NCBI GenBank assembly: GCA_013141015.1
Contig: JABFRT010000029.1
Span: forward strand, 1-64,000
DNA length: 64,000 bases
Source: Hyphomicrobium sp.
GTDB taxonomy: Bacteria; Pseudomonadota; Alphaproteobacteria; Rhizobiales; Hyphomicrobiaceae
Direction: 5' to 3'
The notes under the pieces are model-generated. The model saw nothing but the letters and a program-made list of their open reading frames with translations, was not told the DNA's origin and searched no databases. Both the position numbers and the translations under genes were made by a program. This document shows positions 9,008 through 17,706 of the stretch, piece by piece; the first letter of the stretch is position 1; each line of letters begins with the position of its first letter.

Positions 9008-10575
9008 CTTTCCGATATTGCCTGCTCAGCGGCCTTCAGCACCAAACGCAACTCGACAAGCTCCGTTCCACCTGGGCTCATTTCAAACGACACGCGAATG
9101 CCGGAAATGTCTGGATTGCGCTGCACGACGACGTTTGCAACGCTGCCCTGGTTGGCCGTGAGTTCGGCAACAGGGAGGTCGCGAAGCTCTTTAACCGCTG
9201 GTCCTTCAAAGTCGATCACGAACAGAAAAGTTTCCGGCTTTTTGCCGGCGCCAATGCGCGTCTTTGCGACGCGGGCACCGGACCACGCAGCCGGAACGTT
9301 GTCTGCCCAGTGCAGCCGGTAATCGAACTTGTGAGACTTGCCGGCTTCCAATCCCTTAGCCGGCTTCCAATAAACCGCGACGTTGTCGTGAATCTCATCC
9401 TCGACCGGGATTTCGACAAGTTCAATGAAGCCCTCACCCCAGGCCCCCTTGGGCTCAACCCAAACACTTGGACGGCGTTCGTAGCGGGCTTCGAGATCTT
9501 GGAAATCTGGAAAGCTGCGGCCGCGCTGCCAAAGCCCGAATCCTTTAGGATCCTTGTCCATAAAGGCGCTGATCTGCAGCGTTTTCGGATTGACCAGTGG
9601 TCGCCAGATCAATTCGCCGCCGCCATTCCACAATGCCAGCCCCTCGCTATCATGAACCTCGGGGCGGAAATCGCGGCTTGGGCGCTGGTCAGCGGGGCCG
9701 TGCAAAAACATGCTTGTCAGCGGCGCAATGCCGACGTGCGGAATTTGCTTGCGCGTGAACAGCGTCGCTTCGATGTCCATAACCGTTGCTGCGCCGGGCT
9801 GGATCACAAACCGGTAGGCGCCGGTGGTGGACGGGCTGTCGAGCAAGCCATGCACAACGATTTCCGGCGTGCCAGCCTTTGGCTTCTCAATCCAGAACGT
9901 GCGGAAGAACGGGAACTCCTCGCCACCAGGGCGGGCGGTATTGATCGCCAAACCACGCGCTGATGCGCCGTAGTTTTGTCCACGGCCAACGGCGCGCAAA
10001 TAACTGGCGCCCTGAAATACCAAGTATTCGTCGAAGTAATCGGCGCGATTGATGGGTCCGTGGACGCGAAATCCGGAAAATCCGAAGGGTGCCGCCTCGG
10101 GCCCCTGACCGATCAGCGGCCCCAGCGCAAACAGTTTGCCATCGGCCACCAGCTTCTTGGCATCGCCTTGATCGACAACATAGATATCGACCGGCGTTTC
10201 ATAGAGCCAGCCCATCGGAAAAAGTTGTATCTCAAAATCGACCTTCTCCCCATGCCACACGGCGTGGTCGGTGCGGAAGCGAATGTCGCGATATTGGTCG
10301 TAGGACAGCTTGTTGAACGGCTCGGGCAGATCAATGACCGGCTTGACGAAATCTGCGGCGGCCAGCGCCATTGCCGCTTCAAGCACCTTGGCGGCGGTAA
10401 AAGCCGGCGGCGCAACGGCGGCAGCAGCGGTTGGATCAGCCGGCGCGGCAGCCGGCGCCGTCTCACCAGCCAGCGCCTGACCCGACGCCCCCAGCGCCCG
10501 GACGAAAGCTACTGCTGCTGCCATCGACACGGACGTGCCGAGGACCGACCGGCGATCGATCTTTTCTATTGTCAT
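8980..10575 (-). CDS. mdoG: Glucan biosynthesis protein G/D, Tat-exported
   Basis: 531 aa periplasmic protein of the OpgG/OpgD family, which modifies or releases the periplasmic glucan made by MdoH. The N-terminus has a twin-arginine signal, DRRSVLGTS followed by a hydrophobic Ala/Val segment, ending near ALAGE. The Tat-type signal is more typical of OpgD than of the Sec-exported OpgG, so the product could equally be called OpgD. Family motifs include YDQYRDIRF, LFPMGWLYE, FGFSGFRVHGPIN and EFPFFRTFWIEKP. It is the first gene of a two-gene operon with mdoH, transcribed away from the 10902 gene. Confidence 0.9.
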   Translation of the reverse strand: MTIEKIDRRSVLGTSVSMAAAVAFVRALGASGQALAGETAPAAAPADPTAAAAVAPPAFTAAKVLEAAMALAAADFVKPVIDLPEPFNKLSYDQYRDIRFRTDHAVWHGEKVDFEIQLFPMGWLYETPVDIYVVDQGDAKKLVADGKLFALGPLIGQGPEAAPFGFSGFRVHGPINRADYFDEYLVFQGASYLRAVGRGQNYGASARGLAINTARPGGEEFPFFRTFWIEKPKAGTPEIVVHGLLDSPSTTGAYRFVIQPGAATVMDIEATLFTRKQIPHVGIAPLTSMFLHGPADQRPSRDFRPEVHDSEGLALWNGGGELIWRPLVNPKTLQISAFMDKDPKGFGLWQRGRSFPDFQDLEARYERRPSVWVEPKGAWGEGFIELVEIPVEDEIHDNVAVYWKPAKGLEAGKSHKFDYRLHWADNVPAAWSGARVAKTRIGAGKKPETFLFVIDFEGPAVKELRDLPVAELTANQGSVANVVVQRNPDISGIRVSFEMSPGGTELVELRLVLKAAEQAISESWLYRWTKL

Positions 10576-10901
10576 TGGGGATTACCTGCTGCCAGCCCTG
10601 CAACGGTCAAAAATTGCCGTAAAACATAGGGTCCGACCGCTTCATACCGCGAAGAACCCGTTATCTGCGTTTCTTTAGTCATCGATTGTGGCATATTTTA
10701 CACGGCGGCGCTCCAGGTGTGTGACATTCTCGTCAGCGCATCACGTTTGTTGGGCCCAAGCCTCGCCTGCTCTATCCTGTCATGCTGCCGCGCAATGCCG
10801 GTCTTAAACGGCATGTCTGAGGCAATGATTGGCGCTGGCCGGGCGGCCGGTTATACAGGACCCGTTCAGCAGCGGAACAGACGACCTAAGGGGAATATTT
10901 T
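10576..10901. other. Divergent intergenic region
   Basis: 326 bases between mdoG (leftward) and the 10902 gene (rightward). It must contain both promoters. Sequence around 10690 (GGCATATTTTACACGG) is the most AT-rich patch and a plausible -10 area, but I see no convincing -35/-10 pair, operator or RNA gene. Confidence 0.4.
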
Positions 10902-11375
10902 ATGTCACTTTTGAACGAAGGCTCGCTGGTCGAGGCGATGATGGACGCGCGCGGCCAGATCGACTTTCTCTGGCAGTTTTTTGTCACCGTTCACATCGCA
11001 ATTTTCGCGTTGCTTTTCATCTACGACCACGCCGTCGAAGGCTTCAACTGGATCGCCAAAATTTTCTCCGTCGCCGGCATCGCCGCATTCGAGTGGATCA
11101 ACGGCAATGCGCTTGCAAATGCCTATTTTCTGCTGGATTCCATGCATGAGCAGTATCGCTGGGCATTCGGACAGGTTGATCGCTTCCACGCCTCGTTCTA
11201 CCAGCATTTTGTGCTGCAAAGTTACGCGACCCGGCCTGAAATGGTTGTCTACACGCACAGCACTGCGCTGGCCGTCATTCTGCTGGCATTTGTGTCGCGC
11301 CGTTTCATCCAATCGAAAGGAGAAAGCGCGGCCCTTACCACCCGCCTCGCCCGTGGCCATGACCCGCATCCCTGA
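10902..11375 (+). CDS. Hypothetical membrane protein
   Basis: 157 aa with an AAGGGGAA ribosome site just upstream. Hydrophobic segments lie at about 27-47 (FVTVHIAIFALLFIYD), 50-66 and 121-137 (STALAVILLAFVSRRF). The middle is aromatic rich (HEQYRWAFGQVDRFHASFYQHF), suggesting a membrane-surface helix. Family not recognised. It stands alone, divergent from mdoG and 310 bases before the porin cluster. Confidence 0.6.
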   Translation: MSLLNEGSLVEAMMDARGQIDFLWQFFVTVHIAIFALLFIYDHAVEGFNWIAKIFSVAGIAAFEWINGNALANAYFLLDSMHEQYRWAFGQVDRFHASFYQHFVLQSYATRPEMVVYTHSTALAVILLAFVSRRFIQSKGESAALTTRLARGHDPHP

Positions 11376-11685
11376 AACTGGCTAAACAGGCGCAAATGGG
11401 CGCCGCCGGAAGCGCCGCGAATGCGGCCAGCAGACAGCCTTCCCAGCCGGCGCCCGGCAGGCCTTCGTGACATTCGCGCAACAAAATTCGGGAAATCCAC
11501 TGACAAACGGGTCAAGCCCATTTCCTGAGCAGTTCATATCTGCTTTATGGTGAGCCCTAGCGGTGATTCGGGGGGCAACCCAACATCGCCAACGACGGGT
11601 TGAGGACGGAATTCTTATTGAAGCAGGGCAGAACAGTTCCGTTCCGTCCGCAATTTAACAAGTCGAAGCAGACGGGAGTTATGTA
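11376..11685. other. Intergenic region upstream of porin 1
   Basis: 310 bases without a credible gene. The last 15 bases hold the porin ribosome site (GGGAG 6 bases before the ATG). Upstream sequence should include a strong promoter, but no clear hexamer pair stands out. Confidence 0.35.
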
Positions 11686-12918
11686 ATGAACAAATATAGT
11701 CTCAGTGCCCTGGTGGCGGCTGGCCTGCTCGCAGGCTATGCGACCAGCGCCTCTGCAGCCGATCTTGGGGGCAACTGCTGTGCGGACCTCGAAGAGCGCA
11801 TCGCTGAACTCGAAGCTACGACCGCTCGCAAGGGCAATCGTAAGGTCTCGCTGACCGTCTCGGGCTGGGTTTCCCAGCAGGTTATGTATTGGGATGATGG
11901 TTTCGAATCGAACGTTTACGTTTCCGATATCGGCACCACGCTGTCGTCGAACGTCAAGTTCACAGGCCAAGCCACCATCGCTCCGGGCTACTCGGCCGGT
12001 TACGTGATGCACCTTGAAACCGTCAGCTCGGAAGCACTGCTTGGTATCAACCAAAACGCAGACAACGGCAGATCAATTCTAGCTGACCGCCCCAACGCGG
12101 TGCAGGTTGTTCAGTCGTACTGGTTCATCAAGAGCGAAGCCCTTGGTAAGGTTTCGGTCGGCCTCCAGTCGCACGCTTCGGATAACACGGCTATCCTGGT
12201 TGACGGTTCGGGCTCGCTCGTTCCTGCTAACTACGTGGCGTTCGATTACGGTGGGTTCTTCCATGGCGCATCCGCTCGTCCGATGATTGCAGACATCGCT
12301 TGCATGGACTGCAACGGCGTGCCGAACAACGCGGTGCGTTACGACTCGCCGTCGTTTGCCGGCTTCTCGGTTTCGGCATCGTGGGGTGAAGACGACTTCT
12401 GGGACGTTGCAGCTCGCTACGCTGGTGAATTCAGCGGCATCAAGGTTGCCGTTGCTGCCGCCTACTCTGAGTCAACGGATAACAATGGCCCTGGCCTTAA
12501 TCAGCTTGGTGCCCAGGTCCAACCTCTCCAGGGTGGGGATTCTCAGTTCTTCCAGGTGGGCGCTTACGTTCAGCACGTACCGACCGGACTGTTCTTGTAT
12601 GGTGCCTACGCTACTTTGGACGTGGATAACGGCATCGAGTCGGACAGCTGGTACGCGAAGGCTGGTATCCGTCAGCGTTGGTCGAGCCTTGGTCACACCG
12701 TATTGTTCGGTGAATACCTCGACGGCAACATCGACGCCAACAACGGCGTCGGCTTGTCTGAAAACAACCTCTGGGGCGTTGGTGTTGTCCAAGAAATCGA
12801 CGCTGCTGCAATGTCGGTATGGTTGACCTACCGCAGTGCAGACGTCGAACAGCTCGGCATCAATGGTGTTCAGACAGACTTCGACTACGTGAAGTTCGGC
12901 GCGCTGATCAACTTCTAA
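11686..12918 (+). CDS. Outer-membrane porin 1 (alphaproteobacterial Porin_2 type)
   Basis: 410 aa. A Sec signal peptide (KYSLSALVAAG...ASAADL) is cleaved near residue 25. The mature protein opens with GGNCCADLEERIAELEA, a double cysteine leading into a short coiled coil, then KGNRKVSLTVSGWV starts the beta-barrel. The C-terminus ends ALINF, the terminal Phe being the outer-membrane assembly signal. Internally, CMDC (about residue 205) offers a second cysteine pair. It is a trimeric-type diffusion porin by family. It is nearly the same protein as porin 2 directly downstream (roughly nine in ten residues by eye), so the two arose by recent tandem duplication. A strong terminator follows. Confidence 0.92.
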   Translation: MNKYSLSALVAAGLLAGYATSASAADLGGNCCADLEERIAELEATTARKGNRKVSLTVSGWVSQQVMYWDDGFESNVYVSDIGTTLSSNVKFTGQATIAPGYSAGYVMHLETVSSEALLGINQNADNGRSILADRPNAVQVVQSYWFIKSEALGKVSVGLQSHASDNTAILVDGSGSLVPANYVAFDYGGFFHGASARPMIADIACMDCNGVPNNAVRYDSPSFAGFSVSASWGEDDFWDVAARYAGEFSGIKVAVAAAYSESTDNNGPGLNQLGAQVQPLQGGDSQFFQVGAYVQHVPTGLFLYGAYATLDVDNGIESDSWYAKAGIRQRWSSLGHTVLFGEYLDGNIDANNGVGLSENNLWGVGVVQEIDAAAMSVWLTYRSADVEQLGINGVQTDFDYVKFGALINF

Positions 12919-12948
12919 TCTGATCGACGCTTTTCCGATCTAAATCAG

Positions 12949-12977
12949 AAGGCCGCCCCTCGCCGGGCGGCCTTTTT
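12949..12977 (+). terminator. Intrinsic terminator of porin 1
   Basis: Perfect 10-bp stem AAGGCCGCCC/GGGCGGCCTT with a 6-base loop, followed by a T-run. Confidence 0.92.
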
Positions 12978-13347
12978 GCTTGTCCGCTGCACAGCTTATC
13001 CCCGTCGGGCAGTGGACAACCCTACCGGCACGCCAATTCGACACACCACGGAACGACGCCAACGAGCCGCCGTTTTCACATAGCCTTTTCAATAGCTTAA
13101 TGTCTTAAATTGAGATCTCGTGCGCACCCACGTGCGTTGCCGATGGGCAACTACGGCAATGCCGATGCCGTGATTTCGTAATGCGTAATTGTTGCGCAGG
13201 GGCGAATCGCAGAGTTTCCCGAGCAAGCGGCGAATTCACTTGGAAGGTATTCCGCCGTGTACCGCCCTGGGAGCGGGTATCGTTCACGGCGAAATATTTT
13301 GTACCGCGTTCCGCCATCTAGAAGTGATGAAGACGGGAGAAGGTCAT
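12978..13347. other. Intergenic region upstream of porin 2
   Basis: 370 bases. The porin 2 frame stays open to 13189, but the signal peptide fixes the start at 13348, so this stretch is leader. The AT-rich patch near 13090-13112 (CTTTTCAATAGCTTAATG) is the likeliest promoter zone. No RNA gene was recognised. Confidence 0.4.
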
Positions 13348-14577
13348 ATGAATAAGTTTAGCCTAAGCGCCCTGGTGGCTGCAGGCGTCCTCGCTGGCGG
13401 TTTCGCCACGAGCGCCTCTGCAGCCGACCTCGGCGGCAACTGCTGCGCCGATCTCGAAGAGCGCATCGCAGAACTCGAAGCCACAACCGCTCGCAAGGGC
13501 AACCGCAAGGTCTCGCTGACCATCTCGGGTTGGGTTTCCCAGCAGGTCATGTATTGGGATGACGGTGTCGAAAAGAACACCTACGTTTCGGACATCGGCA
13601 CCACGCTGTCGTCGAACGTGAAGTTCACGGGCTCGGCCACGATCTCGCCGGGCTACTCAGCTGGTTACGTGATGCACATCGAAACCGTCAGCTCGGAAGC
13701 GCTGCTCGGCATCAACCAGAACCAGGACAATGGCCGTTCAATTTTGGCTGACCGTCCTAACGCGGTGCAGGTTGTTCAGTCATACTGGTTCGTGAAGAGC
13801 GACCAGCTGGGTAAGGTGTCGATTGGTCTCCAGTCGCACGCTTCGGATAACACGGCCATCCTGGTTGACGGTTCGGGCTCGCTCGTTCCAGCCAACTACG
13901 TCGCGTTCGATTACGGTGGGTTCTTCCATGCTGCATCGGCTCGTCCGCTGATTGCTGACATCGCTTGCATGGACTGCAACGGCGTACCGAACAACGCAGT
14001 CCGGTACGACTCGCCGACGTTTGCCGGCTTCTCGCTCTCGGCATCGTGGGGTGAAGACGACTTCTGGGATATTGCGGCTCGCTACTCTGGCGAGTTCAAC
14101 GGCATCAAAGTTGCCGTCGCTGGTGCCTACTCTGAGTCAACGGATAACAATGGCCCTGGCCTCAATCAGTTTGGTGCCCAGGTTCAGCCGCTGCAGGGTG
14201 GAGATTCACAGTTCTTCCAGATTGGTGCTTACGTTCAGCACGTTCCGACCGGCCTGTTCCTCTATGGCGCCTACGCAACATTGGATGTTGATAACGGCGG
14301 CGAGTCGGACAGCTACTACGTAAAGGCTGGTATCCGTCAGCGTTGGTCGAGCCTGGGTCACACTGTGGCTTATGGCGAATACCTCAACGGCAACATCGAC
14401 AACAACGCTGGCTTGGGCGTGTCTGAAAACTCGCTCTGGGGCATTGGCCTCGTGCAGGAAATCGACGCAGCAGCAATGTCAGTGTGGTTGTCATACCGCG
14501 ATATCGAAGCCGAGCAGATTGGCGTTCTCAACAACGACTTCGACTACGTGAAGTTCGGCGCCCTGATCAACTTCTAA
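13348..14577 (+). CDS. Outer-membrane porin 2 (duplicate of porin 1)
   Basis: 409 aa. The start at 13348 is chosen because MNKFSLSALVAAG begins the signal peptide and GGGAGAAGG sits just upstream; the longer open frame is leader sequence. Same architecture as porin 1: signal peptide, GGNCCADLEERIAELEA coiled coil, barrel, CMDC pair and terminal ALINF. Differences from porin 1 cluster in predicted loops (for example the segment after YRDIEAEQ and the NGNIDNNAG turn), which is where selectivity would differ. It has its own leader and terminator, so the duplicates can be expressed separately. Confidence 0.92.
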   Translation: MNKFSLSALVAAGVLAGGFATSASAADLGGNCCADLEERIAELEATTARKGNRKVSLTISGWVSQQVMYWDDGVEKNTYVSDIGTTLSSNVKFTGSATISPGYSAGYVMHIETVSSEALLGINQNQDNGRSILADRPNAVQVVQSYWFVKSDQLGKVSIGLQSHASDNTAILVDGSGSLVPANYVAFDYGGFFHAASARPLIADIACMDCNGVPNNAVRYDSPTFAGFSLSASWGEDDFWDIAARYSGEFNGIKVAVAGAYSESTDNNGPGLNQFGAQVQPLQGGDSQFFQIGAYVQHVPTGLFLYGAYATLDVDNGGESDSYYVKAGIRQRWSSLGHTVAYGEYLNGNIDNNAGLGVSENSLWGIGLVQEIDAAAMSVWLSYRDIEAEQIGVLNNDFDYVKFGALINF

Positions 14578-14601
14578 GCTGATCATAAGCCTGACGACTT
14601 T

Positions 14602-14635
14602 GAAGCCGCCCCTCACCGGGCGGCTTCTTTGTTTT
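14602..14635 (+). terminator. Intrinsic terminator of porin 2
   Basis: 10-bp stem GAAGCCGCCC/GGGCGGCTTC with a 6-base loop, followed by TTTGTTTT. The hairpin sequence is related to that of porin 1, as expected from duplication. Confidence 0.92.
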
Positions 14636-14642
14636 GAAAATT

Positions 14643-14672
14643 GTCATTCCGGGGCTTGTCCCCGGAATCCAG
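14643..14672 (+). repeat. Palindromic element, left copy flanking GIY-YIG gene
   Basis: A 30-base palindrome starting GTCATTCCGGGG and closing CCCCGGAATCCAG. Its inverted partner lies at 15017-15045, so the pair brackets the GIY-YIG gene. The same end motif (GTCATYCC) delimits the 176-bp repeats at 45814 and 46031. Confidence 0.85.
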
Positions 14673-14691
14673 TTTGCGGCATACTCCGTTT

Positions 14692-15003
14692 ATGAAGTCG
14701 TACTGGGTCTATATTCTGGCGAGTGCGCCGCGCGGCACGCTATACGTCGGCGTCACCAATGGCCTCATTCGTCGAATTGATGAGCATCGCGCAGGCACTG
14801 CTTCCATCTTCACGCGCCGCTATAAAGTCACCTTGCTCGTCTGGTTTCAGGAATTTGCAGATGTGCGAGAAGCTATTCAGCGGGAAAAGACAATCAAGGA
14901 TTGGCGCCGCGATTGGAAAGTCAATCTCATTGAGCGCGAGAACCCGAATTGGGTCGATCTATATCCCACGCTGCCGGGCGTCTCGCCAAATGCGCAGCTC
15001 TGA
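14692..15003 (+). CDS. GIY-YIG nuclease-domain protein between inverted palindromes
   Basis: 103 aa from the ATG at 14692; the open frame reaches back into the palindrome, so the later start is preferred. The domain begins at once: WVYIL (the GIY-equivalent strand), TLYVGVTN (YIG-equivalent), then RRIDEHRAG with the conserved Arg and His, REAIQREKTIKDW with the metal-binding Glu, and NPNWVDLY. This is the short UPF0213/YhbQ-like single-domain form of the GIY-YIG family, whose members cut DNA in homing, repair and restriction contexts. Its bracketing by two inverted palindromes, with almost no other sequence, suggests gene and palindromes form one unit. DNA cleavage is inferred from family only. 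Confidence 0.88.
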   Translation: MKSYWVYILASAPRGTLYVGVTNGLIRRIDEHRAGTASIFTRRYKVTLLVWFQEFADVREAIQREKTIKDWRRDWKVNLIERENPNWVDLYPTLPGVSPNAQL

Positions 15004-15016
15004 GCTTGCTGCCACA

Positions 15017-15045
15017 TGGATCCCGGGAACGAGTCCCGGGATGAC
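15017..15045 (-). repeat. Palindromic element, right copy flanking GIY-YIG gene
   Basis: TGGATCCCGGG...CCCGGGATGAC, the inverted counterpart of the element at 14643. Together they delimit a 403-bp block (14643-15045). The right end stops 8 bases before the ATG of the VWA gene, leaving that gene without a visible Shine-Dalgarno. Confidence 0.85.
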
Positions 15046-15053
15046 AATCTAAT

Positions 15054-16229
15054 ATGTTCGAAACCTTTTTCCATGAACTGCGCAGCGCCAAGATTCCGGT
15101 CACGCTTAAGGAGTATCTGACGCTCCTTGAAGCTATCGACGCCGGGATCGCACAAGGCCGCGTCGAAGATTTTTATTATTTGTCCCGCGCGGCGCTGGTA
15201 AAAGACGAGCGCAACCTTGATCGTTTCGACCAAGTCTTCGGCCACGTCTTCAAGGGCCTCGAATTGACGGCCGAGGCCATCGAAGCCGCGATCCCCGAGG
15301 ATTGGCTGCGGCGCATGTCCGAGCTGCATCTCTCAGACGAAGACAAAGCCAAAATCGCCGAGCTCGGCGGTTGGGACAAGATCATGGAGGAGCTGCAAAA
15401 GCGCCTCGCTGAACAGAAGGACCGTCATCAGGGCGGCAACAAGTGGATCGGTACGGGCGGCACCTCCCCTTTCGGAGCCTATGGCTACAATCCGGCTGGC
15501 ATCCGAATCGGTCAAAAGGAAAGCCGTCATCGCCGTGCAATAAAGGTCTGGGACAAGCGCGAGTTCAAAGACCTCGCCGGCACCGCCGAAGTCGGCACCC
15601 GCAACATCAAAGTCGCGTTGCGCAAATTGCGCCAGTTCGCGCGCACCGGTGCGCCGTCCGAACTCGATCTTGATTCGACCGTGCGCGGCACCGCTGAACG
15701 TGGCTTTCTCGACATTCACATGCGGCCCGAGCGCCACAATGCCGTTAAGCTGCTGATGTTCTTTGATATTGGCGGCTCAATGGACGACCATATCAAGGAC
15801 GTCGAAGAACTCTTTTCAGCGACCCGTTCAGAGTTCAAGCATCTCGAATATTATTACTTCCACAATTGCCTCTATGAAGGCGTGTGGAAAGACAATGCGC
15901 GGCGCTATACCGGCCGCACTAGCACGTGGCAGGTGCTAAACACCTATCCATCTGATTATAAAGTCATCTTCGTCGGCGACGCGTCGATGAGCCCGTATGA
16001 AATCACGGTTGCGGGCGGCTCGGTCGAGCACATGAACCCAGAGCCCGGCGCGCTGTGGCTCAAGCGCGTTACTGACATCTACAAGCACGCGGTTTGGTTG
16101 AATCCGGTGCCGGAACGCCATTGGGACTGGACGCCGTCCATCGGATTGGTCCGTCAGTTGTTCGCGGGTCGCATGTACCCACTTACTTTGGACGGCCTTG
16201 ATGTTGCAATTCGCACACTGTTGCATTGA
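15054..16229 (+). CDS. CoxE-like VWA-domain protein
   Basis: 391 aa. The N-terminal half (FHELRSAKIPVTLKEYLTLLEAID and following) matches the region preceding the VWA fold in CoxE-type proteins; the C-terminal half is a von Willebrand A fold beginning LLMFFDIGGSMDDH. The metal site reads DIGGS instead of the classical DxSxS, a variant I associate with this subfamily. Such proteins work with MoxR AAA+ ATPases in cofactor insertion or metal-centre maturation. No MoxR gene is next to it; the palindrome-GIY-YIG block lies immediately upstream where a partner would be expected. Function is thus known only by family. Confidence 0.82.
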   Translation: MFETFFHELRSAKIPVTLKEYLTLLEAIDAGIAQGRVEDFYYLSRAALVKDERNLDRFDQVFGHVFKGLELTAEAIEAAIPEDWLRRMSELHLSDEDKAKIAELGGWDKIMEELQKRLAEQKDRHQGGNKWIGTGGTSPFGAYGYNPAGIRIGQKESRHRRAIKVWDKREFKDLAGTAEVGTRNIKVALRKLRQFARTGAPSELDLDSTVRGTAERGFLDIHMRPERHNAVKLLMFFDIGGSMDDHIKDVEELFSATRSEFKHLEYYYFHNCLYEGVWKDNARRYTGRTSTWQVLNTYPSDYKVIFVGDASMSPYEITVAGGSVEHMNPEPGALWLKRVTDIYKHAVWLNPVPERHWDWTPSIGLVRQLFAGRMYPLTLDGLDVAIRTLLH

Positions 16230-16347
16230 AATGCGGCAAACTTGGCGTTTCGACCAATATAACCGGCTTGTTTAGCGTTGTAGCAGACAGGTAGTGTCGA
16301 TAAAGAATATCGATATGCCGAATCTATCGGAAATGGGGGGGTAAGCC

Positions 16348-17655
16348 TTGAAACGATCCATGAAATTCGCCGCCTTTTCAGCAGCAGCGCTGTTGTCGAT
16401 GGCCGCAACCAGCGCACAGGCTGCCGACCTCGGTGGAAATTGCTGCGCTGACCTTGAAGAGCGCATTGCCGAACTTGAAGCCACGACCGCGCGCAAGGGC
16501 AACCGCAAGGTTTCGTTGACGATCTCTGGCTGGGTTGCTGAGCAGATCGGCTACTGGGATACCGGCGAAGAATCCAACGTTTACGTTGGCGGCATCGGCG
16601 GCACCCTGTCGAGCCACGTGAAGTTCACTGGCGGCGCCAAGATCGACGCGGACAACTCGGTTGGCTACGTTCTCCACCTTCGCGCCATCTCGACCAACAT
16701 CTTTGGTGTCAGCGAAGACAACGACAACTCGGCAGCCGCCAACTCGACCGCTGTCTATTACTCCTACTGGTTCGTGAAGAACGAAAAGCTGGGTAAAGTC
16801 TCGGTTGGCCAGCAGTCGCAGGCGTCCGACAACGCTGCAATCGTTCCTGACCAGTCTGGCACGCTTGTCGCCGCGAACTGGGCCATGTTCGATGGCTCTG
16901 CATTCCAGCTGTCGCGCGGCGGCGTGGGCGTGAAAGATGTGTTCGACACCCGCGTCAACCTCGGTCATGCAAGCTTCTGCGGCTTCGTTGGCCTCGGAAC
17001 CGCTGGCGACTGCACGGCCATCCCGACCTCGAACATTCGTTACGACTCGCCAACATTTGGCGGCTTCTCGGTTTCGGCAACCTGGGGTGAAGACGACCTC
17101 TGGGACGTTGCTGCCCGCTACTCGGGTGAAGTTGGTGGCTTCAAACTCGGCGCCGGCATTTCGTATGCTGAAACGACCGACGAGAACTTCACTGTTGGAA
17201 CCACCTTCAACAAGAAGCGCTCTGAGTTCTTCCAGGTTGGCGCCTACGCGCAGCACGTTGCTTCGGGCCTGTTCGTTTACGGTGCCTACGGCAAGGAAGA
17301 CAACAACTCGATCGTCAACGTGACGGGTGCTGGTGCACAGCCGTTCACTGCTGATGGTGATCGCTTCTACGTCAAGGCTGGTATCATCCAGAAGTGGAAC
17401 GCGCTCGGAAACACCGTGCTGTGGGGTGAATACGCTGAATCGAACGACATGTTCGGACCGGCACTCGCAGCTTCTGGCGTGACGGGCTCGGAATTCCAGC
17501 AGTGGGGCCTGGGCGCTCTGCAGCAGATCGATGCCGCTGCAATGTCTGTGTGGCTCAAGTACCGCCACTACGATATCGATCTTGAAGGTGGTGCGCTGGC
17601 TGGCAGCTACGACAGCTACAACACGGTCATCCTCGGCGGTCTGATCAACTTCTAA
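16348..17655 (+). CDS. Outer-membrane porin 3
   Basis: 435 aa, with TTG as a possible start and MKFAAFSAAALLSM following; the signal peptide ends near AQAADL. It shares the mature N-terminus GGNCCADLEERIAELEA and the KGNRKVSLT barrel start with porins 1 and 2, and ends GGLINF. The rest is clearly divergent, with longer loops (a GVGVKDVFDTR insertion and a C...C pair in SFCGFVGLGTAGDC instead of CMDC). It therefore represents an older duplication than the porin 1/2 split. Leader sequence starts after the VWA gene and a strong terminator follows. The coordinate given includes the TTG codon; the second codon-set Met at 16360 would shorten it by four residues. Confidence 0.9.
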   Translation: MKRSMKFAAFSAAALLSMAATSAQAADLGGNCCADLEERIAELEATTARKGNRKVSLTISGWVAEQIGYWDTGEESNVYVGGIGGTLSSHVKFTGGAKIDADNSVGYVLHLRAISTNIFGVSEDNDNSAAANSTAVYYSYWFVKNEKLGKVSVGQQSQASDNAAIVPDQSGTLVAANWAMFDGSAFQLSRGGVGVKDVFDTRVNLGHASFCGFVGLGTAGDCTAIPTSNIRYDSPTFGGFSVSATWGEDDLWDVAARYSGEVGGFKLGAGISYAETTDENFTVGTTFNKKRSEFFQVGAYAQHVASGLFVYGAYGKEDNNSIVNVTGAGAQPFTADGDRFYVKAGIIQKWNALGNTVLWGEYAESNDMFGPALAASGVTGSEFQQWGLGALQQIDAAAMSVWLKYRHYDIDLEGGALAGSYDSYNTVILGGLINF

Positions 17656-17680
17656 TCGATCACACCGGAAAACTTTCGAA

Positions 17681-17706
17681 GGGCCGGCGTTTCGCCGGCC
17701 CTTTTT
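17681..17706 (+). terminator. Intrinsic terminator of porin 3
   Basis: 9-bp stem GGGCCGGCG/CGCCGGCCC with a 3-base loop, followed by TTTTT. Confidence 0.92.

Noticed and set aside
13189-13347. Upstream in-frame extension of porin 2 (53 codons)
   Set aside because: The signal peptide starts at 13348 with a good ribosome site, and the extension has no protein-like pattern or match to porin 1.
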